The position numbers were made by a program, and so were the translations under genes. A stretch of DNA of 37,152 nt from a virus: IMG/VR virus record IMGVR_UViG_3300050821_007105, positions 1 through 37,152 of that record. The stretch is one strand, 5' to 3'. Positions 1-6,591 of the stretch are shown here, one piece after another. The notes beneath the pieces were generated by a model that was not told the origin of the DNA, ran no database searches, and saw only the letters and a program-made list of their open reading frames with translations. Position 1 is the stretch's first letter; each line of letters opens with the position of its first letter.

Positions 1-76
1 ACCGGCGATAGCCGTAATACCCGCCGCCGCCGCCAAAAATCAGCAAGCAAATCAAGAGAACAACGAGAAGGCTCAT
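1..76 (-). CDS. small hydrophobic protein, partial (runs off left edge)
   Basis: The gene starts at an ATG (74-76) that overlaps the stop of the upstream GH75-like gene as ATGA and runs off the window after 25 codons. The visible part is a leucine/valine-rich transmembrane segment (MSLLVVLLICLLIF) followed by a run of five glycines and YYGYRR. This hydrophobic-plus-glycine layout resembles DUF3309-type tiny membrane proteins common in bacteria and phages; that is a resemblance, not a firm assignment. Its place at the end of the lysis group would fit a membrane helper of lysis, but no function can be shown. Confidence 0.55.
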   Translation of the reverse strand, partial: MSLLVVLLICLLIFGGGGGYYGYRR

Positions 77-744
77 AACTGGGCAATGATTTGTTTCAGG
101 CGCGTTAAACCGCCCCACGAATGGGTTAGCGTGTTAGCAGCGTCCCACCAGACCGATGGAGGTTTCCATGCACCCACACTGCCGGGGAAAACCAGATAGA
201 CCACGCTCTTGCTCTCGGTGCCGCCGGATTTCGGATTACTCGAGATCGCGAGCGCTTCAGCCAAGCGCATCGAACCTTCTCCAATCTTGCTTGACGGTCC
301 CACGTCGCCGTAGACCGCATAGCAATTATCGCCGGTTCGCGTGTTGTAGACCAAACCAACGTCGCCCAGCTTTGCGCCATTGGAATGCTGGCCGGGAAGC
401 ACGAAAAAGGGGATGCATTCGCTGTCCACATAGCGGTATTGGCTGGCCTCAGGGTAAGCAGGGTTTGCTAGCGCTGTGGCGCTAACATAAAAGCCGGGAG
501 TCGGATCGTAGATTTTCTGAATGATTGGCATCCCTTTGGAATCGACCGGACCGCCCCACCAATCTTTGCCCGGTGTCCCGCCGTTGGCGGTGTAATCGAT
601 GCCTGAATTGTCCGGCCCATAGCAATTGGGCGAACCGTCTGCATCGATCATGAATCCGGCTTTGAAGACGAACGATTTAACGGTGCCGGTGACCGAATAA
701 ATCGGCACACCGGCAACGCTATCAATCTTTGATAGATCCGCCAT
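73..744 (-). CDS. GH75 chitosanase-like hydrolase, candidate cell-wall lysin
   Basis: This 223-residue protein matches, by pattern, glycoside hydrolase family 75 (fungal-type chitosanases). It has LGDVG near residue 127, an NTRTG..CYAVYGDVGP stretch at 134-150, KIGEGS at 153-158 and VVYLVFPGSV at 181-190. In GH75 the aspartate of the GD-GP motif and the glutamate of the GE-S motif are the likely catalytic pair; here they would be D147 and E156. No signal peptide is seen, so it may act inside the cell until a holin releases it, or be carried in the virion. It lies at the promoter-distal end of the late operon near the holin-like gene, which suggests an endolysin role (inference). ATG overlaps the stop of the upstream gene as TAATG. 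Confidence 0.7.
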   Translation of the reverse strand: MADLSKIDSVAGVPIYSVTGTVKSFVFKAGFMIDADGSPNCYGPDNSGIDYTANGGTPGKDWWGGPVDSKGMPIIQKIYDPTPGFYVSATALANPAYPEASQYRYVDSECIPFFVLPGQHSNGAKLGDVGLVYNTRTGDNCYAVYGDVGPSSKIGEGSMRLAEALAISSNPKSGGTESKSVVYLVFPGSVGAWKPPSVWWDAANTLTHSWGGLTRLKQIIAQL

Positions 745-1181
745 TACTTGGGCTGGGCAGTCGGCGGAAGCGGTTGCGTCGGCTGGCCGGGTTGCGGCGG
801 TTGCGGTGAAGGTTGCGGCGGCAATCCTTGATCCGGAGTTGGCGGCAACCCTTGATCGGGCCGCGGCGGCTGTCCCGGCCTTTGGGGTGGTAATCCTTGA
901 TCAGGTCGCCCCGGCGGTCGTTGTGGCGGCAATCCTTGGTCAGGCCGTCCCGGCGGTCTGCCAGCACCCGGTAAACCTTGGTCAGGATGCCCCGGCTGTC
1001 CCGGTGCAATCGGATGAGTTGGCTGGCCCGGCTGTCCCGGCGCAATTGGATGCGTTGGTTGTCCGGGTGGGATATCAGGCAAACCTTGGTCAGGATGGAC
1101 AGGCTTGTTGTTGTCTGGGGGAAGTTCCGGCAGTTGGTCGGAATTATACCAAACGTCGATGGATACGTGGATTAATGCCAT
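744..1181 (-). CDS. proline-rich PDQGLP-repeat protein
   Basis: The protein is 145 residues if started at MALIHVSIDVWY. An ATG 51 bases upstream is in frame but lies inside the preceding gene; the chosen start has GGAG about 13 bases ahead and begins 7 bases after the preceding stop. After a short folded-looking N terminus, the rest is low-complexity proline, glycine and glutamine with at least six PDQGLP units and PGQPTHPIAPGQPG repeats. Proteins of this P/G/DQGLP type recur in phage genomes without known function. The extended sequence could be a flexible linker or virion fibre. It sits between a secreted beta-helix protein and the GH75-like hydrolase. I assign no activity. Confidence 0.6.
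   Translation of the reverse strand: MALIHVSIDVWYNSDQLPELPPDNNKPVHPDQGLPDIPPGQPTHPIAPGQPGQPTHPIAPGQPGHPDQGLPGAGRPPGRPDQGLPPQRPPGRPDQGLPPQRPGQPPRPDQGLPPTPDQGLPPQPSPQPPQPGQPTQPLPPTAQPK
800..1120. repeat. direct repeats encoding PDQGLP units
   Basis: Short degenerate repeats with cores such as AATCCTTGATC and AATCCTTGGTCAGG recur at 20-60 base intervals and encode the PDQGLP protein repeats. They are prone to slippage, so repeat number probably varies between related phages. Confidence 0.7.
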
Positions 1182-1188
1182 ATGGTTT

Positions 1189-2955
1189 TTATTCTCCGTC
1201 AGGGTATGGAGGATGTTTAGAGATCCAATCACTTTGATTGGTGTTCAGCTTATTGGTCCACTCCTTGTAGGTCACGCTCGGAGTAGGTGTTGGTTGTGGT
1301 GGAGTCGGCGTCGGAGAAGGTGTCGGGCTTGGCAGCGTCGTTTTGGTCAGGTCATCGTCGCCGGAATAACCTTCGGTCGGCGCCGTGTCCCAGCCGATCA
1401 GATACCAGTTGACCGGAACGCCGTTCAGGGGCGCTGAATCAGGACCGCGGACAATAATACCAACGTCGCCGGGATTATGCTGGCCAACCACATTCCCGGC
1501 TGGGCTTTCTCGGACGTTAAGAACCGCGGTTGGAGTGACAGCATCGCCGCTTTTAAACTTGTTTCCTGCCGGAGGAGTTGGAGTCGGTGTTGCGGTTGGG
1601 GCCGGGGTAGGTGTTGCGGTCGGTGCTGGCGTTGGTGTCGGGCCGCTCCCCCCGGCACTCTGAATAGCGCCGAGATTATTGCCGCTGTTCCCGTACATAT
1701 CGACGTTCATCCCTGCCGGTACGCTGACTGCTTTGCCTTTGGCCCATGAATTGTCTGCTAGCGCGAAAGCTGTCTCCATCCCGATTGGGTTATAGCCGAT
1801 GGGTGCGCCGGTCGTTACCCTTGTCGCCGGAGGTGTGGCGCTGCCTTTGACCCATTTATAGGTGCCGCTGGTGACGAACGGGCTGGCAGCGTTGGTGATC
1901 TGGTTAGAGCCGATGCCGGTCGAGCTGAAACCGTTGTTGGTCACGCCGGTCGGCCAATTCGGCAGATAATTGATGAAGAGATTGTTCTTCACCTCGCTGC
2001 TAGCGCCCAGCGTGGTGCCCGGGCCGATGACATTCGATTTATTAAAATCGACGAAGGTGTTGTGATAGGTCAGCACCTTGCCGAAGCTAGCGCCGTTCTG
2101 GAACTGGATCGGCGTATTGCCGGTCTGGCAATCGCCTTGGAACATGATGTTGCCGTAAAAGACCATGTTATCGCCGGGCAATTCCCGGTCGAAGAAAACG
2201 CCTTCGGAAGTGACGTTGGCAACCACGCACCAGCGCATGGTGCCGTTGGTCAGCATTCCGCCGGAATAGAGCACGTCCGGGTGCGGATCCTGACTGTTCC
2301 CGCTAAAAACGATGTTGCTGCTAGCGTTGAAGAGGTACGAATATTCGACGGTTGATCCGGTATTACCCTTCCAGCAGAAGAGAAGAGCATCGGTGTCATG
2401 CACTGCGCATCCGCTGATCAAGCTGCTTGGAGGGAAATGGATGCCGTCCGCTTCCTTCTTGCTCGAGTTGATGCCGGGACCGTTGAGATCCACGTTCCGG
2501 ACAGTCAGATTACCTTGGCTTCCACCGGCATCGATCCCTTTCGCTCCGCTGGCGAACTTGATCAGGAAACCGAACTTGGTCGGCAATCCGGGTGGACTCC
2601 AGCAGTTGCCGTCAATAGTGACAAACTTGCCTGAAACCAGCCAGCCGGTGTTGAAAATTGCTTGCGAATCCATGCTAGCTTGCCAGCCGGTATCGACCCC
2701 GTGATCGGCGGCGGTCGCGCGTTTGATGGTCAATGGACTGCTAGCGCTGCTGCCGCTGGCGTTGACTGGAATCCCGTTCCCATAATTTCCGCCAGCCAGA
2801 TAGATAACATCCCCAGACCCCGAGCTATTGATGATTGATGTGTTAGCAGGAGTGGACCAGCTTGAACCGTTCCCCGAACCGCCGGGAGCAACGAATTTAG
2901 TTGCGCCTGAGGCGACAGCTACGAGGAAAAGGACAAGGATAGAAGCTAATTTCAT
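1189..2955 (-). CDS. secreted right-handed beta-helix protein with SH3-like domain
   Basis: 588 residues. Residues 1-18 form a clear signal peptide (basic start, hydrophobic SILVLFLVAVA, small residues before the cut). The mature part opens with FVAPGGSGNGSSW, typical of pectate-lyase or chondroitinase-type parallel beta-helices, and continues with asparagine/glycine-rich turns to about residue 430. A TPTPAPT linker (about 435-460) leads to an SH3_3-like stretch (about 462-545, with VLNVRESPAGNVVG), then a second proline/threonine linker and a 25-residue tail. Such helices bind or cleave polysaccharides; SH3-type domains bind cell wall. A Sec signal is odd for a tailspike and suggests export by the host. 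Start ATG overlaps the stop of the holin-like gene. Confidence 0.75.
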   Translation of the reverse strand: MKLASILVLFLVAVASGATKFVAPGGSGNGSSWSTPANTSIINSSGSGDVIYLAGGNYGNGIPVNASGSSASSPLTIKRATAADHGVDTGWQASMDSQAIFNTGWLVSGKFVTIDGNCWSPPGLPTKFGFLIKFASGAKGIDAGGSQGNLTVRNVDLNGPGINSSKKEADGIHFPPSSLISGCAVHDTDALLFCWKGNTGSTVEYSYLFNASSNIVFSGNSQDPHPDVLYSGGMLTNGTMRWCVVANVTSEGVFFDRELPGDNMVFYGNIMFQGDCQTGNTPIQFQNGASFGKVLTYHNTFVDFNKSNVIGPGTTLGASSEVKNNLFINYLPNWPTGVTNNGFSSTGIGSNQITNAASPFVTSGTYKWVKGSATPPATRVTTGAPIGYNPIGMETAFALADNSWAKGKAVSVPAGMNVDMYGNSGNNLGAIQSAGGSGPTPTPAPTATPTPAPTATPTPTPPAGNKFKSGDAVTPTAVLNVRESPAGNVVGQHNPGDVGIIVRGPDSAPLNGVPVNWYLIGWDTAPTEGYSGDDDLTKTTLPSPTPSPTPTPPQPTPTPSVTYKEWTNKLNTNQSDWISKHPPYPDGE

Positions 2956-3254
2956 GGGGTGGGGATTTTCTGCACTTTGGTGTCTATTTCTCTGACTTTA
3001 TCCAGCAGTTCTACCTGCCGGTTTTCGAAATAATCAATGCGTGCGCGGATGTAATGGATCTCCTGCAAGGCCCGCTCCACTTCCTCGGTGCCGCGGTTCT
3101 CCGCTTTGTTGGTCGCCCAGAAGTTGCCTAATCCGGTCAGGACCACCAGACCCAAGGTCACCAGCTTGACCAGTGGATCACTTGAGGAAAGCAACGATGA
3201 AACAGCAGCAGCTTTTCCGTTCTCCTTAACCGTGGGGGAAGGTTCTTCAGCCAT
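2952..3254 (-). CDS. holin-like membrane protein with coiled coil
   Basis: About 100 residues from the ATG at 3254, which overlaps the preceding stop as TAATG; an upstream in-frame ATG would extend it into the neighbouring gene. A hydrophilic N terminus (MAEEPSPTVKENGK) is followed by one transmembrane helix (LVKLVTLGLVVLTGLGNFW) and a charged helical C terminus (EEVERALQEIHYIRARIDYFENRQVELLDKV in heptad style). A single membrane span with a coiled coil in the lysis group suggests a holin or holin-associated protein, but an anti-holin or a spanin component is not excluded. Confidence 0.6.
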   Translation of the reverse strand: MAEEPSPTVKENGKAAAVSSLLSSSDPLVKLVTLGLVVLTGLGNFWATNKAENRGTEEVERALQEIHYIRARIDYFENRQVELLDKVREIDTKVQKIPTP

Positions 3255-3727
3255 TACCAGTACTCGAATTCGCGGGTCCGCGACCTGTTTTCCAGACCGC
3301 AATAGGTCCAGCCGTGGCGCCCAAACACTTTGATGGTGCTAGCAAGCTCTTCTCCTCCCACCTGAGGCGATAATTCCCACGCCGCGCCGTACCAGAAGAG
3401 GGATGGCGTCGAATCCCCGAAGCAATAGCACCGGACGAACTGATCCAGTCCAGCCCGGTGCAAGCCTTCGAGGGTATGGGTTGCTGCTAGCTCGTTGAAG
3501 ATCAGAATCAGGGAATTAACCGCGCGACGATTGACTTGAACCCGTTTAACCCAGAATTCGGGGAAATAGGCCGATCTGAGCGGAAACGGTAGCCTCAGGG
3601 AATGAAGATTCCGGCCTTCCCATTGCGGCGTCGGACGCCCGGTATTCACGTCGAGATCGAACATCCCATAAAGAGTGTTCATGTCATCGAGGTGCTCGAC
3701 TTTGGCGTTCAGTTTAACGGCTCGCAT
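3254..3727 (-). CDS. M15-peptidase-like protein lacking the usual zinc ligands
   Basis: 157 residues. The overall order resembles phage M15/VanY-type endopeptidases: a helical region (LEGLHRAGLDQFVRC), then YGAAWELSPQVGGEE at 113-127 where the family has H-x-x-G-x-A-x-D, then FGRHGW at 135-140 and REFEYW at the C terminus where the family has HFEW. The first His, the Asp and the last His are replaced (F111/Y113 region, E118, E153). If the alignment is right, this is a catalytically dead M15 fold that may bind the wall, regulate lysis or serve as a structural part. It sits directly upstream of the holin-like gene. The family link is by eye and moderate. Confidence 0.5.
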   Translation of the reverse strand: MRAVKLNAKVEHLDDMNTLYGMFDLDVNTGRPTPQWEGRNLHSLRLPFPLRSAYFPEFWVKRVQVNRRAVNSLILIFNELAATHTLEGLHRAGLDQFVRCYCFGDSTPSLFWYGAAWELSPQVGGEELASTIKVFGRHGWTYCGLENRSRTREFEYW

Positions 3728-3887
3728 CGTCTAACGCTTTCTTAATCTGTTCTTTTGAACCCGCTTTGCTCTCGAAACGCGAACCGTCCCGGATCTCGCG
3801 GCCATAGTAATGCTTGCGAGTTTGAGCGGCGTGTTCTGTGGCACGCCGCTCGCCCTCACTTTTCTTTGATTTAACGATGATGTTCAA
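3714..3887 (-). CDS. small basic hypothetical protein (TTG start)
   Basis: A 57-residue frame opens with TTG at 3887 that overlaps the preceding TGA (TTGA) and closes inside the start of the next gene, a coupling style used throughout this phage. The product starts MNIIVKSKKSEGERRATEH and is lysine/arginine rich, with a KHYYGREIRDGSRFESKAGS stretch. It fills an otherwise empty gap in a tightly packed operon. I do not recognise the family. Confidence 0.55.
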   Translation of the reverse strand: MNIIVKSKKSEGERRATEHAAQTRKHYYGREIRDGSRFESKAGSKEQIKKALDDASR

Positions 3888-4222
3888 AACATTCCCAAAC
3901 CGCCCTTGCCAGCGCCAGCGGCCAGCCCGGGGCGCATCGCAGCAGCGGAACCCGGTGCCGGAGGCGCACTTGCGCTAGCACCAGCATCCTCGGTAGCCTC
4001 CTGCGCGGATGATTCATCGACCGGCTGGCCATTGACCGCCTCGATCTTGATGACGGCGTTCTCGGCATCAACCGATTGCACCGTCCCATCGACCGAGTAG
4101 GACACCGAATCGCCTTGTTGCGGCGGAACGCCGTCCTCTGCCAGTAGATCCAAGGGCACTTTGGCAGTGAATCCGGTTCCATCGGCCTTAGGTTTGACGC
4201 TGACTCCGATTAACGCTGCCAT
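3884..4222 (-). CDS. small structural protein next to capsid, possible head decoration
   Basis: 112 residues. The N-terminal half (MAALIGVSVKPKADGTGFTAKV ... VIKIEAVNGQPV) alternates hydrophobic and polar residues like a small beta-barrel, and the C-terminal 40 residues are alanine/glycine/proline-rich and disordered-looking. It follows the capsid gene by four bases, a common place for head decoration or capsid-stabilising proteins. That role is inferred from position; no family is recognised. Confidence 0.5.
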   Translation of the reverse strand: MAALIGVSVKPKADGTGFTAKVPLDLLAEDGVPPQQGDSVSYSVDGTVQSVDAENAVIKIEAVNGQPVDESSAQEATEDAGASASAPPAPGSAAAMRPGLAAGAGKGGLGMF

Positions 4223-4226
4223 TAGC

Positions 4227-5255
4227 TTAGGTGCCTGTGTAGGCTGTCTTGGTTTGCAGCACGATCCCGTTCCATGTACTCAAGCACACTGCGTTGTAGA
4301 AAGTCTTCCACACGTAGGTGATGAACTGTCCGAATGGGTTGGCGCTGTCTGGATCCGTGATGGTGTAAACCTTCGGTTTCGGAGGATTTTCACCGCTCAG
4401 TTTGGGTGCGGCAAAGCTGTCCTTGCCGAAGACCAGAGCCGCGATGATAGCACCGCCGGGAACGGGTGTCCCTTCAGTGCCGCCGGAGGTCTGATAGCAA
4501 GCGTTGGTCGCGCGAACCACCTTGATGCCGGATAACGTCCCGATCTCGCCTTTCCAGATCTGGTCCGGCTTGTTGAAGGCGCTAGCATAGACCCACGCCG
4601 AGCCTTGTTCCTCGATCAGGTCGCGTTCCTGTTCCGGCGAAACAACCGCCACGAACGTGCCGTCGTCGAATTCCTTGGCTTTCTGGACCCGAAGCTTGGT
4701 CACGGCATCGATCAGATCATCTCCGCTGAACCGGCCCGTAGCACCAGTCAACGCGGAAAGCGAAGTGAAATCGGTTGCCGTCCCGGCGTACATCCGGCCA
4801 AATTTGGTCGGCTCTTCCGTCGATCCCATGATGCACGCATCGCGTATCAACGTATCACACCATAATGCAGCCTCTTCCCCGAATTTTTCCATCAGGGCAT
4901 CCCCGGTATTCAGGAATTCTGTCTCGTCGACGATATCCGATACCTGAGCGTAACCGCCATATTGCTGGAGTGAGCGGGTCACGAACTCGAAGATGAGTTT
5001 ATAAGGCGCGTTGGTCGGCGGGACGCCTTCCGTCAGGGTAATGACGTTGGCGATGCTAGCGGGTGGTGCCCGAAACATCCTCATCGTCTTGCTGCCTTGG
5101 CCGGTGGGGATTTCCGCCGGGTAGCAGTATTGATAGAGCTGAAGCTTGTCGATCTGATGCTCCAGCAACTTTTTTGCGAAATAAATCCTATATTCGGAGG
5201 CTTTATCAGTCGTTGAGACTGCTCCGTAAATAGGTTGATTAACCGTAGTTGCCAT
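4227..5255 (-). CDS. major capsid protein, N4-gp56 family
   Basis: 342 residues, in the usual size range. The N-terminal region (FAKKLLEHQIDKLQLYQYC, then GQGSKTMRMFRAPP, then ITLTEGVPPTNAPY and QQYGGYAQVSDIVDETEF) follows the well-known layout of N4-gp56-type HK97-fold capsid proteins: a long helix, a basic strand, a TEGV-P-motif and a Q-YG---SDIVD motif. It assembles the icosahedral shell around the scaffold encoded just upstream. No clear Shine-Dalgarno precedes the ATG. GCTAGC occurs twice in the gene (4581 and 5055), both times read as Ala-Ser. Confidence 0.88.
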   Translation of the reverse strand: MATTVNQPIYGAVSTTDKASEYRIYFAKKLLEHQIDKLQLYQYCYPAEIPTGQGSKTMRMFRAPPASIANVITLTEGVPPTNAPYKLIFEFVTRSLQQYGGYAQVSDIVDETEFLNTGDALMEKFGEEAALWCDTLIRDACIMGSTEEPTKFGRMYAGTATDFTSLSALTGATGRFSGDDLIDAVTKLRVQKAKEFDDGTFVAVVSPEQERDLIEEQGSAWVYASAFNKPDQIWKGEIGTLSGIKVVRATNACYQTSGGTEGTPVPGGAIIAALVFGKDSFAAPKLSGENPPKPKVYTITDPDSANPFGQFITYVWKTFYNAVCLSTWNGIVLQTKTAYTGT

Positions 5256-5280
5256 TGTGTTTAGTCGCTACTTTTAAGGA

Positions 5281-6207
5281 TCAGAGCCATCCCGTGGTGT
5301 CCTTGCTCTTTTTCGATGCTGCTAGCAGGTGTTTCCGCATGTCAGTGCTGGAAAGCTTGGCGAAATCAGCCGTTGAGTTGACTCCTCCATCTCCCATGCG
5401 CCCCGGAACACCGCCGCCAATCGAAGTCAGGCCGGTATAACGTTGCAGCTCTTTCGTTAGTCGGGTGTTCTCTGTCCGAAGACCCTTAACGTCTTCCTCC
5501 AGAAGTTCCCGTTTAGCACGGTCGTAAGCGGCATAAATGCCTTGTGGATGGTTGCGGTAAGCATCGGCATTGGGACCGGCGAAGATCTCGCGCAACTTGG
5601 TGTCGACCCGGGTGCCCGACTTCATGAAATCGGGGTCAGCTTGTGCTAGCTCGCGTTCGGCGGCTTGCCACTGCTGCCGGTGCTCTGGTGTACCGAGTTT
5701 TGGAAGCTCAACGACCATTTTAGAGGCTTGTTCTTCAGCCTCCATGGCCTTGATCTCCTCATCAGCCTTGGTAACCAGCTCTTCACGGCCTTCGACGCCT
5801 TGTTCGGCTTCCTTCCTCCATGTCTCGCGATATTTCTTGAGATCAGCCAAGGAATAATCGCGTTTTGGCTTCTTCGACTGCTCAAACTCCGCTCGCTCTC
5901 TGGCAAACTGCGCTTGCTGCTGTCGAAATGCTTCTTGCTGCTGGCGAAACGCGGCTTTTTCGCGTTTGGTCCGCTCGTACCGCGATTCCTGCTTTTGTTG
6001 CGCGGCAGATTTCGGTAATCCGTCGCCATTTTGCTCACCATTTGTTCCACGTGGAACATTTTCCTCCGTGCCGGTCGGTTCACTGCCGGTTTCGCTAGTT
6101 TCACGGCTTTCTTCGCGGCCAAACTCTGGACTCGGCGCACCTTCGAAGGCTTCGTCACTGCTAGCAGCGCCTTGCGGCCCGCTCGACATGGAGACTATCT
6201 CGCTCAT
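5281..6207 (-). CDS. scaffolding protein
   Basis: 308 residues, acidic and disordered at the N terminus, then a long glutamine/glutamate/arginine-rich coiled coil (about residues 65-115: repeated FRQQQ and RAEFEQS patterns), a second charged helical region and a short basic C terminus ending SKKSKDTTGWL. This composition and the place between portal and capsid genes are typical of phage internal scaffolds, which bind the capsid through a basic C-terminal helix and leave before packaging. A 170-codon frame on the same strand inside it (5646-6158) is a shadow. Confidence 0.75.
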   Translation of the reverse strand: MSEIVSMSSGPQGAASSDEAFEGAPSPEFGREESRETSETGSEPTGTEENVPRGTNGEQNGDGLPKSAAQQKQESRYERTKREKAAFRQQQEAFRQQQAQFARERAEFEQSKKPKRDYSLADLKKYRETWRKEAEQGVEGREELVTKADEEIKAMEAEEQASKMVVELPKLGTPEHRQQWQAAERELAQADPDFMKSGTRVDTKLREIFAGPNADAYRNHPQGIYAAYDRAKRELLEEDVKGLRTENTRLTKELQRYTGLTSIGGGVPGRMGDGGVNSTADFAKLSSTDMRKHLLAASKKSKDTTGWL

Positions 6208-6213
6208 TCGTTG

Positions 6214-6591
6214 CTAATTTCTGATGGCTGAGTTTCCGCCGCTCAAATTGAACCTCCGGCCATCAATCGGGGTCCGTTGCGACGGTAGCGGCTCGACATC
6301 CTCGTCCGAATATTCGCTCTCCTCCTCTGGTGGAAAACTTCGGAGCCGATGGATTACGGCCAATAGATCCTGCATCCCCCGTGCCCTCGCACTTGCGCTC
6401 ACCCTTTCGTGGTAAACGGCTTGAAACGTGTTGGTAGCTACGGTTTGACGCAGAAGTTCTAAAAGTTTCTGTCCGGCCAGCGTCCGGGTAAAGACATCGA
6501 ACGCCTTGGCATCTTCCGGCGTCCAGTTCACCGCACGCTGGAACGGAATCGAGATCAGACGCCAGATCATTGCCTTGATCCAAGCTTTCAT
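6214..6591 (-). CDS. hypothetical head-region protein
   Basis: 125 residues. The N terminus is helical with tryptophans (MKAWIKAMIWRLISIPFQRAV), the centre mainly helical, and the C terminus acidic (EEESEYSDEDVE) then disordered. It overlaps the end of the portal gene (6588-6591), so it is probably co-translated with it. No family recognised; a portal-associated or head-completion role is only a positional guess. Confidence 0.55.
   Translation of the reverse strand: MKAWIKAMIWRLISIPFQRAVNWTPEDAKAFDVFTRTLAGQKLLELLRQTVATNTFQAVYHERVSASARARGMQDLLAVIHRLRSFPPEEESEYSDEDVEPLPSQRTPIDGRRFNLSGGNSAIRN

Noticed and set aside
1227-1243. CCAATCA-CTT-TGATTGG hairpin containing the leader word AATCACTT
   Set aside because: Lies inside the beta-helix gene far from any start; likely chance.
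5646-6158. 170-codon same-strand frame inside the scaffold gene
   Set aside because: Highly basic shadow of the glutamate/glutamine-rich scaffold coding sequence.
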